Part shown: positions 25,997 through 32,731 of the stretch, piece after piece
Layout of the letters: the number at the start of each line of letters is the position of its first letter
Numbering within the stretch: the stretch's first letter is position 1
NCBI GenBank assembly: GCA_019636195.1
Contig: JAHBYA010000022.1
Coordinates: 1-39,363 of the forward strand
Direction of reading: 5' to 3'
Source of the DNA: Planctomycetota bacterium
GTDB taxonomy: Bacteria; Planctomycetota; UBA8742; UBA2392
DNA length: 39,363 nt
Position numbers and translations under genes: made by a program
The notes under the pieces: model-generated
Databases searched by the model: none
What the model was told of the DNA's origin: nothing
The model's input: the letters and a program-made list of their open reading frames with translations, nothing else

Positions 25997-26715
25997 ACGG
26001 CGTGATGCTCGCAATCGAGTCTTCAGGCGACGGCGGCGGCGCCGCCGTGCTGCGCAATGGCGAAGTTGCCGCGGAAGTTGAAGTCAGCGGGCCCCGCAAG
26101 CACGGCAGCGAGCTTATGCCCTGCATCGACCGCGCGCTGGCACAGGCCAAGTTGCAGCGCAACGAAATTGACGTCGTGGCCGTGAACTGCGGCCCGGGCA
26201 GCTACACAGGCCTGCGCATCGGCATCGCAACGGCCGAGGCAATCGGGTTTGCACTGGGCAAGCCCGTGATCGGCGTGCCCTGCTTTGACGCGATGGCTGT
26301 GCAGTACGTCATGCGCGATGACTTTGAAATTGAACTGAAGCGCGAGTTGTGGCCCGTGCTGGACGCGCGCCGCAACGAAGTAATGACCGCGCGCATGCTG
26401 TACGACGGCGGCCGGCTTGAGCGCGCGACGGGCGACGTGCTGGTTGACCCGGCAAAGCTGCACGAGCAGGCGCAGCGACAGGCCATTGTGTTCGGCAGCG
26501 GCGTTCCGCCCTATGAGGGCAAGTTCGACCACAACCACCTGCTGGTAGATATCGCGGGCTTTGAGGTCAAGCCGTCCAGTGTGGGTTTGCAGGCGGTGCG
26601 CCAGCTTGCCGATGCTGAGCTTGCCGCGTTGCCGCGCAAGCCGGTTGAGCCGCGTTACTTTCGCCGCGTGCTGGCCAAAACGGTCGAAGAGCGCGCCCGG
26701 CAGCCGGGGGCGTAA
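25993..26715 (+). CDS. tsaB: tRNA threonylcarbamoyladenosine biosynthesis protein TsaB
   Basis: Partner of TsaD in making the universal t6A37 modification of tRNAs that read ANN codons. This ASKHA-fold protein has 240 residues, the normal size, with LAIESSGDGGGAAVL at the N-terminus, RKHGSELMPCIDRAL and the conserved NCGPGSYTGLRIGIATA (shown in parts), and PVIGVPCFDAMA. The likely start is GTG at 25993 overlapping the glmM stop as GTGA; ATG at 26005 would also give a complete domain. Coupling to glmM links cell-wall precursor supply with translation capacity. tsaD and tsaE are not in the window. A weak GC hairpin with GGGTTTG follows the stop. Confidence 0.92.
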   Translation: MNGVMLAIESSGDGGGAAVLRNGEVAAEVEVSGPRKHGSELMPCIDRALAQAKLQRNEIDVVAVNCGPGSYTGLRIGIATAEAIGFALGKPVIGVPCFDAMAVQYVMRDDFEIELKRELWPVLDARRNEVMTARMLYDGGRLERATGDVLVDPAKLHEQAQRQAIVFGSGVPPYEGKFDHNHLLVDIAGFEVKPSSVGLQAVRQLADAELAALPRKPVEPRYFRRVLAKTVEERARQPGA

Positions 26716-26783
26716 GCCCGTAGCCCCGCGGGTTTGTCTTGCTAGATTGCGCCCGACTTCCGGACCACTGAAGAGGAAATGCC

Positions 26784-28235
26784 ATGGCCCTGCAATCGCT
26801 GCCCGAAGCCTTCCCCACAAAGCTGTTCATCAACGGCGAGTTTGTCGATGCCGCCGACAAGCGCACCTACAACTCCATCAACCCAGCCAATGAGCAGGTG
26901 ATCGCGCCGATTGGCATGGCCGGCAAGAGCGACCTTGAGGCCGCCATCAGCGCCGCCGAGGCGGCGTTTCCGGCGTGGGCCGCCATGCCCGCATCCAAGC
27001 GCAGCAACCTGATCTGGAAGATCGGCGAAGAAATCAGCAAGCGCCGCGACGCCTTTGCGGCGCTGGAAGCCGCCGACGCGGGCAAGCCCATTCGCGAAAA
27101 CGCAAGCATCGACGTGCCCATGGCCGCCGATCACTTCAAGTATTTTGCGGGCATCCTGCGCGGCCTGGAAGGCGAGACGATCCCGGTCAATGACAACATG
27201 TTTGTCTATACGCTGCGCGAGCCGCTGGGCATTGTCGCGGGCATCACGCCCTGGAACTTTCCGCTGCTGATGGCTTGCCGCAAGATTGCGCCCGCGCTTG
27301 CTGCCGGCAACTGCGTGATCTTGAAACCCGCAAACCCCACGCCGCTGACGTCGCTGCTGCTGGCTGAATGCATACAAGCCGCCAAGATTCCGCCGGGCGT
27401 GGTGGCTGTGCTGCCGGGCAAGGGCAGCGAAGTCGGCCAGCAGATAGTTGAGCACCCCAAAATCGCGGCCATCAGCTTCACGGGCAGCACCAGCGTGGGC
27501 ATCAAGATGGTGCGCGACGCCGCGCAGACGCTGAAAAAGCTGACCATGGAACTGGGCGGCAAAAGCCCGAACGTGATCTTTGCCGACGCCGACCTCGACA
27601 GCGCCACCAAGGGCGCGCAAGCGGCGATCTTCTACAACAAGGGTGAAGTCTGCACCGCAGGCTCGCGGTTGTTTGTCGAAGACAAGGTCCACGACGAAGT
27701 GGTGGAAAAGCTCGCGGCCCGCACCGCCAAGACTGTGGGTGGCGATCCTTTGGACGACGAAACGCGTTACGGCCCGCAAAACAACGCCGAGCAGTTCAAG
27801 ACCACCATGGACTACATTGCCAAAGGCAAGGCCGAAGGCGCCAAGCTGGTGGCGGGCGGCGAGCGCATGGGCGACAAGGGCTACTTTGTCAAGCCGACCG
27901 TGTTCGCCGACGTAAAGCCCGAAATGGCAATCGCCCGCGAAGAGATTTTCGGGCCCGTGCTGGCGGTACAGAAGTTCAGCGAGTTTGACGAGCTCGTGGC
28001 CAAGGCCAACGCCAGCGAGTACGGCCTGGCGGCGGGCGTATGGACCCGCGACGTAAGCAAGGCGCACCGCTACGCAAAAGCCATCAAGGCGGGCGCGGTA
28101 TGGGTGAACTGCTACAACTGGTATGACAGCGCGGTGCCGTACGGCGGCTACAAGCAGTCAGGCTACGGCCGCGAAATGGGCATCCAGGGCCTGTACGCCA
28201 TGACACAGCAGAAAAGCGTGTGGGTACAGTTGTAG
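26784..28235 (+). CDS. Aldehyde dehydrogenase (betaine-aldehyde-dehydrogenase-like)
   Basis: An NAD(P)-dependent aldehyde dehydrogenase of 483 residues. Visible are TPWNFPLLM (about 155-163), FTGSTSVG (232), Glu256 in MELGGKSPNV and catalytic Cys290 in GEVCTAGSR, plus EEIFGPVL and the C-terminal GGYKQSGYGREMG. The pattern, with YFAGILRGLEGETIPV near 120, matches the betaine aldehyde/indoleacetaldehyde class, but class ALDHs cannot be assigned a substrate from sequence alone. A Rieske oxygenase of the choline or carnitine monooxygenase type lies about 1 kb downstream, which would fit betaine aldehyde. GAGG precedes the ATG; a TAGATT at 26743 may be its -10. A dispersed repeat follows 12 bp after the stop. 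Confidence 0.88.
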   Translation: MALQSLPEAFPTKLFINGEFVDAADKRTYNSINPANEQVIAPIGMAGKSDLEAAISAAEAAFPAWAAMPASKRSNLIWKIGEEISKRRDAFAALEAADAGKPIRENASIDVPMAADHFKYFAGILRGLEGETIPVNDNMFVYTLREPLGIVAGITPWNFPLLMACRKIAPALAAGNCVILKPANPTPLTSLLLAECIQAAKIPPGVVAVLPGKGSEVGQQIVEHPKIAAISFTGSTSVGIKMVRDAAQTLKKLTMELGGKSPNVIFADADLDSATKGAQAAIFYNKGEVCTAGSRLFVEDKVHDEVVEKLAARTAKTVGGDPLDDETRYGPQNNAEQFKTTMDYIAKGKAEGAKLVAGGERMGDKGYFVKPTVFADVKPEMAIAREEIFGPVLAVQKFSEFDELVAKANASEYGLAAGVWTRDVSKAHRYAKAIKAGAVWVNCYNWYDSAVPYGGYKQSGYGREMGIQGLYAMTQQKSVWVQL

Positions 28236-28247
28236 CCCGGTAAGCAG

Positions 28248-28274
28248 CAAGAGCCCGGAGCGCAAGCGCCGGGT
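28248..28274 (+). repeat. Dispersed 27-nt repeat (copy 2), GCAA-loop hairpin
   Basis: 24 of 27 bases match 12063-12089. Within it CCCGG (28254-28258) pairs with CCGGG (28269-28273), with an inner GC pair and a GCAA tetraloop. It lies 12 bp after the aldehyde dehydrogenase stop and could double as a terminator. Confidence 0.65.
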
Positions 28275-28313
28275 GTTGCAGTACGCGGCATGTGCCGGCG
28301 CGCGCAAACAAGA

Positions 28314-28319
28314 TACAAT
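28314..28319 (+). promoter_or_regulatory. Predicted leaderless -10 element of the 90-aa gene
   Basis: TACAAT in the context GATACAATGCGGCCATGG, with six bases between the hexamer and the ATG, as for mmuM on the other strand. No good -35 is visible. Confidence 0.45.
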
Positions 28320-28325
28320 GCGGCC

Positions 28326-28598
28326 ATGGACAACGCGGCGAACAAACAGCGCCACACCGGCGACGAGACGTTCAAACGCGCCTACCGCGCGCAAGTTGAT
28401 GGCCTGCGTCGTGTCGCAGAGTTGCAGTTTGCTGAAGCCCGCGCAATGTCACCCGAGCAACGTCTTGCAGAGGCGCTTAGGTTGTCCAGCCAGTTCAGTC
28501 CGCCGCTCTTGACACGGTATGAAGACTGGGTTGACCTTGTGGTTTGCGAGCGTTGGAGCAAGTTTGGCAAAGCAACCCACGCAAAAGCAGCCTCCTGA
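28326..28598 (+). CDS. Small protein overlapping a nucleotidyltransferase
   Basis: A 90-residue protein that I do not recognise. It is predicted to be mostly helical: DETFKRAYRAQVDGLRRVAE, then SPEQRLAEALRLSSQ, then a C-terminal TRYEDWVDLVVCERWSKFG (in parts). No DNA-binding motif stands out. The ATG has no Shine-Dalgarno but a TACAAT hexamer 6 bases upstream. Its last 35 bases overlap the start of the nucleotidyltransferase gene in another frame, the layout of a two-gene toxin-antitoxin or partner pair. I infer that it is the partner of the downstream protein, without evidence of what it does. Confidence 0.65.
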   Translation: MDNAANKQRHTGDETFKRAYRAQVDGLRRVAELQFAEARAMSPEQRLAEALRLSSQFSPPLLTRYEDWVDLVVCERWSKFGKATHAKAAS

Positions 28599-29172
28599 TT
28601 GGTCCGGGTTTGCGTCAGCGCTTGCGGACGTGCTCAAGTGGCGCTCGGGTCAGGGTGTCGCCATTGCGCTGATTGGCGGCTTGGCAGTTGGCGTGCATGC
28701 CACGCCTCGCGCTACAAAGGACATTGATATCACGGTAGCCACTAATGCCCGGCCCGCAACGCTGCTAGCTTCATTGGCTGATTGCAACTTTGTCCCCGCG
28801 TTTGCCGAGTCCGCGGAAATTGCGGCGATCAGCGGGGTGTTGCCTCTGCGACACTCCCCTTCGGGTGCGGTTGTGGATTTGATCTTTGCCCGGTTCGCAT
28901 ACCAGCAAGACATGGTCGACCGCGCAGTGACGTTGAAAGTCTCCGGCCTGGCTGTTCCAGTAGTGCAGGTTGACGACCTCTGCTTTTTGAAGCTGATCGC
29001 CGCGCGCCCACAAGACATTGCGGACACTGTGGCTGTCCTCAAGGCCAATCAAGGAATTGATCGTGCCGCATTGCTTTCACGAGTTCAGTCTTTTGCCGAA
29101 CTTGTGGAGCAACCTGAACTGCTGGATTCCGCGCGGGCCATCCTGATGCCGCTGAATGACGACGCAGAATAG
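28564..29172 (+). CDS. Nucleotidyltransferase of the AbiEii/DUF1814-like type
   Basis: A 202-residue predicted nucleotidyltransferase. The active-site pattern is visible as ALIGGLAVGVHATPRATKDIDI, with Gly-Gly and the Asp pair in KDIDITV, and a later acidic residue in VVDLIFARF; the C-terminal part has VDDLCFLKLIAARPQDIADTVAV (in parts), as in AbiEii/AbiGii toxins and related proteins whose substrates are tRNAs or proteins. The TTG at 28564 is preferred because GGAG lies 5 bases upstream; an ATG at 28519 would overlap the upstream gene by 80 bases. It lacks an AbiEi-type antitoxin; the small upstream gene is the only candidate partner. Its function in defence or otherwise is unknown. Confidence 0.78.
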   Translation: MAKQPTQKQPPDWSGFASALADVLKWRSGQGVAIALIGGLAVGVHATPRATKDIDITVATNARPATLLASLADCNFVPAFAESAEIAAISGVLPLRHSPSGAVVDLIFARFAYQQDMVDRAVTLKVSGLAVPVVQVDDLCFLKLIAARPQDIADTVAVLKANQGIDRAALLSRVQSFAELVEQPELLDSARAILMPLNDDAE

Positions 29173-29219
29173 CCGGTTGGTAGATGCGCATGCGCCGACG
29201 GGTCTGCAACTGTCAGTTG

Positions 29220-29248
29220 TTGGCGCGACGACTACCGCTCGATAGGCT
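29220..29248 (+). promoter_or_regulatory. Predicted leaderless promoter of the Rieske oxygenase gene
   Basis: TTGGCG (29220-29225), 17 bases, TAGGCT (29243-29248), six bases, then the ATG at 29255. TAGGCT also precedes clpP. Confidence 0.4.
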
Positions 29249-29254
29249 GGGTCC

Positions 29255-30358
29255 ATGCGCCTGGACATCCACCCCGACATCACGCTTGCCCACACGCCGC
29301 CCGCGCAGTTTTACACTGATCCCGCGGCCTTTGCGGCGTTGAGCGAGCGTGTGCTGGCCGCCGGCTGGCACTTTGTCGGCGATACATCCGTTTGCGCCGC
29401 GCCCGGCGACCTGCACCCGTTTACCCTGCTGCCCGGCTGCCTTGATGAGCCCTTGCTGCTCGCGCGCGATCAATCCGGCACCCTGCGCTGCATGTCCAAC
29501 GTCTGCACCCATCGCGGGACAGTTCTGGTGCAAGCGCCGGGCAAAGCCGGGCCCTCCTTGCGTTGCAGGTATCACGGCCGCACCTTCGCCCTTGATGGCG
29601 CCCTCAAGCACATGCCCGAGTTCGAAGGCTGCAAGCACTTTCCCGCCGAATCTGACAACCTCTCACGCGTTCCGATGGCCGAATGGCGAGGCTTGCGATT
29701 CGTGTCGATCAAGCCCGCCCAGGGCTTTGCGCAACTCACAGCCGAGCTTGAGCGCCGCGTCGGCTGGCTGCCTGTGGAGTCGTTCAAGCTCGATCCAGCC
29801 CGCAGCCGCGACTACACCGTCAAGGCCCACTGGGCGCTGTATTGCGACAACTACCTTGAAGGCTTTCACGTGCCCTTTGTGCACGCATCATTGAACGCCG
29901 CGCTTGAATACGGCGAATACACCACCGAGCTGCTGCCCCAGGGCGTGCTGCAAGTCGGCATTGCCAAACCCGGCGAGCCCTGCTTCACGCCGCCGCCAAG
30001 CCACCCCGACCACGGCCGGCGCGTGGCCGCGTGGTACTTCTGGCTGTTCCCGTGCACGATGCTGAACTTCTACCCGTGGGGTTTGAGCGTCAACGTGATT
30101 GAGCCAATCCACCGCGAGCTTACCCGCGTGCGCTATCTCAGCTACGTACACGACCCCGCAAAACTGGCCCAGGGCGCCGGCGCCGACCTGCACCACGTTG
30201 AACTGGAAGACGAAGCCGTGGTTGAAGCCGTGCAAGCCGGTTTAAAAGGCCGCTTTTACCGGCGCGGGCGCTACTCACGGGCGCGCGAAACCGGCACCCA
30301 TCACTTTCACCGCCTTCTGGCCTCGCTTGTGAATCAGCCATCAGACAGTACGCTTTAG
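29255..30358 (+). CDS. Rieske non-haem iron oxygenase, large subunit
   Basis: A ring-hydroxylating-type oxygenase alpha subunit of 367 residues. The Rieske [2Fe-2S] ligands are Cys84-His86 in NVCTHRG and Cys104-His107 in RCRYHGRTF. The catalytic iron site is DNYLEGFHVPFVH (His205 and His210), with acidic residues near HHVELEDEAVVEA completing the facial triad. The length and the YCDNYLEGFH pattern resemble choline, carnitine or glycine-betaine monooxygenases more than bacterial arene dioxygenases, but the substrate is not certain. No ferredoxin or reductase gene follows; the Rieske/FMN-reductase fusion at 32732 could supply electrons, which is inference. The start has no Shine-Dalgarno site but a -10-like hexamer 6 bases upstream. 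Confidence 0.88.
   Translation: MRLDIHPDITLAHTPPAQFYTDPAAFAALSERVLAAGWHFVGDTSVCAAPGDLHPFTLLPGCLDEPLLLARDQSGTLRCMSNVCTHRGTVLVQAPGKAGPSLRCRYHGRTFALDGALKHMPEFEGCKHFPAESDNLSRVPMAEWRGLRFVSIKPAQGFAQLTAELERRVGWLPVESFKLDPARSRDYTVKAHWALYCDNYLEGFHVPFVHASLNAALEYGEYTTELLPQGVLQVGIAKPGEPCFTPPPSHPDHGRRVAAWYFWLFPCTMLNFYPWGLSVNVIEPIHRELTRVRYLSYVHDPAKLAQGAGADLHHVELEDEAVVEAVQAGLKGRFYRRGRYSRARETGTHHFHRLLASLVNQPSDSTL
30327..30354 (+). promoter_or_regulatory. Predicted leaderless promoter inside the oxygenase gene
   Basis: TTGTGA (30327-30332), 16 bases, TACGCT (30349-30354), six bases, then ATG at 30361. It lies in the last codons of the upstream gene. Confidence 0.45.
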
Positions 30359-30360
30359 CC

Positions 30361-30852
30361 ATGATGGCGGCTGGTGAGTTCACCCTCAGTTTCAACTTCA
30401 TGCTGCTGCTGGGCGGCATCGCGTGCCTGACAGTCGGCACGGCGATCGTGATCTTTCTGGTGCTGCGCCTGCGCAAGCGCGAGCCGGCCATGGGCGACCC
30501 CAACGCCTGGCAAGGCCCCGCTGAGTCCGCCGAGCCGCAGTTCGACGACCACACGCCGCTGCACCCCGAGTTGCCCGTCAGCGACACCCCCGGCAGCGCG
30601 CGCCCCAGCGAACAGACCATCAAGCGCATGACCGTTGAACAGGTCACTGCCATGGAAGCCGCCAAGGGCCCCCGCGCCAGCGACGTGGACGGCAACCCGA
30701 TTCTGCCCGACAGCGTGGTGAAGGTGCTGTGCCTGAACTGCAACAAGCGCATGCGGGCCGACGGCGCCAAGTTCGCCAAACAGCGCCGCTGCCCCAACTG
30801 CAAAGCCACCCCATTCCGGTTCGTGATCGTGCCGGAGCGGCTGGCCACGTAG
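30361..30852 (+). CDS. Membrane-anchored zinc-ribbon protein
   Basis: A 163-residue protein with one transmembrane helix (about 12-36, FMLLLGGIACLTVGTAIVIF), a disordered acidic and Pro-rich linker and a C-terminal zinc ribbon, CLNC at 124-127 and CPNC at 144-147. The ribbon faces the cytoplasm if the positive-inside rule holds, as RLRKRE follows the helix. I know of no function for this arrangement; zinc ribbons of this kind bind nucleic acid or proteins. It starts 2 bp after the oxygenase stop, so the two may share a transcript, yet it also has its own promoter-like pair. Confidence 0.7.
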   Translation: MMAAGEFTLSFNFMLLLGGIACLTVGTAIVIFLVLRLRKREPAMGDPNAWQGPAESAEPQFDDHTPLHPELPVSDTPGSARPSEQTIKRMTVEQVTAMEAAKGPRASDVDGNPILPDSVVKVLCLNCNKRMRADGAKFAKQRRCPNCKATPFRFVIVPERLAT

Positions 30853-30861
30853 GGACAACGA

Positions 30862-30931
30862 CCGTCCGCAGATTACGCAGATGGCACAGAAACCGCCGTT
30901 GATCTGCGAAATCTGCGCCATCTGTGGACGG
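30862..30931. repeat. Long imperfect inverted repeat built of CAGAT units
   Basis: The left arm (30862-30891) and right arm (30902-30931) pair over about 25 of 30 positions. Each arm contains two or three copies of a CAGAT(TA/GG)CG-like unit. This composition is the same as a widespread class of intergenic repeats in several bacterial phyla. It lies in the 140-bp gap between the zinc-ribbon gene and the enoyl-CoA hydratase gene. Confidence 0.75.
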
Positions 30932-30992
30932 CCAGCCTGTTGCGTTTTGAGCCGCCTGCGGCAATATTCGCCCTGAACCCTAGGAGACTGCC

Positions 30993-31826
30993 ATGGCCAT
31001 CCGCCAACCCAGCGTGGACAAAGAACGCGAGTCAATGCAGGTCATCAAGACCAGCCGCCCGGTCCCCGGCGTGCTGATGATTGAACTGTCCGACCCGCCC
31101 GCGAACACGTACACGCACCAGATGTTCCGCCAGATGGACAACGCCATTCTGGAAGCGCGCTTTGACGACGAGATCAGCGTTATCCTGATCACGGGCGAGG
31201 GCGAAAAGTTCTTTTGCGCCGGCGCCAACATCAAGATGCTTGAAGAAAGCAACCCGCACTGGAAGTACTTCTTCTGCCTGCACGCCAACGAGACCCTGAG
31301 CCGCCTTGAGCAATCGCCCAAACTGGTGGTCGCCGGCCTCAACGGCCACACCGTCGGCGGCGGCCTTGAAATCGCCATGGCGGCAGACATCCGCATTGCA
31401 CGGCGCGACGCGGGCCGCTGCGGCCTGCCTGAAGTGAACCTGGGCGTGCTGCCCGGCACCGGCGGCACGCAAAGGCTTGCGCGCATGATCGGCAAGAGCC
31501 GCAGCATCGAACTGATGTGCAGCGGCCGCCTGTTCAGCTTTGAAGAGGCGCTGGACTGGGGCATCGTCAATGAAATCTACGACGGCGACGCCAAGAGCTT
31601 TCGTGAACAGATGCTTGATTACTGCAAGCAATTCACGCTGCCCAACAAGGCCACCAAGGTCATCGGCAACATCAAGCGCAGCGTGCAAAGCGGCACCGAG
31701 GTCAGCTTCGAGTACGGCCTGGCGCTGGAGCGCGAACTGCAAAAGGCCCTGTTCGACTCACAGGACGCCAAAGAAGGTTTAAATGCCTTCAACAGCAAAC
31801 GCACCCCCAGCTTCAAAGGCATCTAA
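30993..31826 (+). CDS. Enoyl-CoA hydratase/isomerase family protein
   Basis: A 277-residue crotonase-fold protein that acts on acyl-CoA thioesters. The oxyanion-hole segments are FCAGANIKML (about 74-83) and NGHTVGGGLE; both catalytic glutamates of canonical hydratases are in place as Glu126 in GGGLEIAMAAD and Glu147 in GLPEVNLGVLPGTGGTQRL (in parts). This supports true hydratase activity. It has AGGAG about 6 bases before the ATG at 30993; a downstream in-frame ATG at residue 15 is less likely. No other beta-oxidation gene adjoins it, so it probably serves a dispersed pathway. A strong hairpin follows 14 bp after the stop. Confidence 0.93.
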   Translation: MAIRQPSVDKERESMQVIKTSRPVPGVLMIELSDPPANTYTHQMFRQMDNAILEARFDDEISVILITGEGEKFFCAGANIKMLEESNPHWKYFFCLHANETLSRLEQSPKLVVAGLNGHTVGGGLEIAMAADIRIARRDAGRCGLPEVNLGVLPGTGGTQRLARMIGKSRSIELMCSGRLFSFEEALDWGIVNEIYDGDAKSFREQMLDYCKQFTLPNKATKVIGNIKRSVQSGTEVSFEYGLALERELQKALFDSQDAKEGLNAFNSKRTPSFKGI

Positions 31827-31840
31827 ACAAGGTGGACAGA

Positions 31841-31866
31841 GAGCCCCGACCGTCAGGTCGGGGCTC
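31841..31866 (+). terminator. Terminator after the enoyl-CoA hydratase gene
   Basis: Eleven-base-pair perfect stem (31841-31851 with 31856-31866) around GTCA, followed by CTTCGTT. The GTCA loop matches that at 9941-9962. Confidence 0.8.
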
Positions 31867-31899
31867 CTTCGTTGCATAGGCGGGCCCTTCAAACTGTGG

Positions 31900-31905
31900 T
31901 AATAT
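31900..31905 (+). promoter_or_regulatory. Extended -10 promoter of the toxin-antitoxin operon
   Basis: TGG-TAATAT forms an extended -10 element; no -35 is needed. Transcription would start near 31912, 25 bases before the antitoxin ATG. Confidence 0.5.
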
Positions 31906-31936
31906 CAACCTAGACAGTCTGGATAGGAGTGCCGCC

Positions 31937-32212
31937 ATGCCCACGAGAACACCTGCACGAAAACGCCGCTGGCAACTGCAGGAAGCCAAGAACAAGCTCA
32001 GCGAAGTTGTCCGCCGCGCCATTGAAGAAGGCCCTCAGACCATCACCGTGCGCGGCCGCGACACTGTGGTCATTTCGGCCGTTCACGACAAACCGGCCGG
32101 CAAGCACGCGACGCTGTGGGAGCTGCTGCGGCCGCTGAAAGGCCTGAAAGTCCCTGCGGAACGCCGCGACGCAAGGCACCGCGAGGTTGACTTTGATCGG
32201 GCGGGTGGGTGA
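31937..32212 (+). CDS. Type II antitoxin, Phd/YefM family
   Basis: A 91-residue antitoxin. The N-terminal segment WQLQEAKNKLSEVVRRAIEE followed by GPQTITVRGRDTVVISAV is the Phd/YefM dimerisation and DNA-binding domain, and the C-terminal part (LWELLRPLKG, RDARHREVDFDR) is the toxin-neutralising tail. It should bind the PIN toxin encoded next and repress its own promoter, which has an extended -10 at 31900-31905. AGGAG lies 8 bases before the ATG. The first residues are a short basic patch (TPARKRR). Confidence 0.92.
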   Translation: MPTRTPARKRRWQLQEAKNKLSEVVRRAIEEGPQTITVRGRDTVVISAVHDKPAGKHATLWELLRPLKGLKVPAERRDARHREVDFDRAGG

Positions 32213-32631
32213 TGGCACTCTTGCTTGATACCAACGTGATCGCCGAATCCGGCCGTGCCAAGTGCGACCCCAAGGTTGCGGCGTGGATGCAGACAGTTGC
32301 GCCTGAAGACTTTTACCTTAGCGCAATCACGGTCGGCGAGGTCGTGCACGGTCTTGAGATCATGAAGGACAACGCCGCGCGCCGTCGCCTGACCCAATGG
32401 TGGTATGCGCAAGTGCTGCCCGCCTTTGAAGGCCGGGTGTTGCCGGTGGACGAAGCTGTGGCCGAGCGCTGGGGGCAACTCAAGGCCAAGGCAAGACAGC
32501 AGGGCTTTGCGTTGGCAGACCTTGATGGTCTGATCGCCGCTACAGCCTTGGTTCACGGCCTGCCTGTTGTCACCCGCAACAAGAAGCATTTCACCCGCAC
32601 CGGTGTCATGGTGATCAACCCCTGGGAGTAG
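32212..32631 (+). CDS. PIN-domain ribonuclease toxin (VapC/FitB family)
   Basis: A 139-residue PIN-domain toxin, a metal-dependent RNase that in studied relatives cuts tRNA or rRNA. The acidic active-site residues are visible: Asp6 in LLLDTNVI, Glu43 in TVGEVVHGLE and Asp103/Asp105 in LADLDGLIAATA, with the typical closing VVTRNKKHF. The ATG at 32212 overlaps the antitoxin stop by one base (TGATG), so translation is coupled; a GTG three bases earlier is in frame too. The antitoxin is Phd-like rather than VapB-like, a mixing of families that is common. Confidence 0.93.
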   Translation: MALLLDTNVIAESGRAKCDPKVAAWMQTVAPEDFYLSAITVGEVVHGLEIMKDNAARRRLTQWWYAQVLPAFEGRVLPVDEAVAERWGQLKAKARQQGFALADLDGLIAATALVHGLPVVTRNKKHFTRTGVMVINPWE

Positions 32632-32731
32632 CCGCAGGCGCAGCCGCCAGCCGGGCCGCAACTTCGTGGCCTTGCATTGGCGGCGCTTTCTTTGTGGCCC
32701 TTGCCGGTGCTTCGTGGTTGCATACGCGGTT

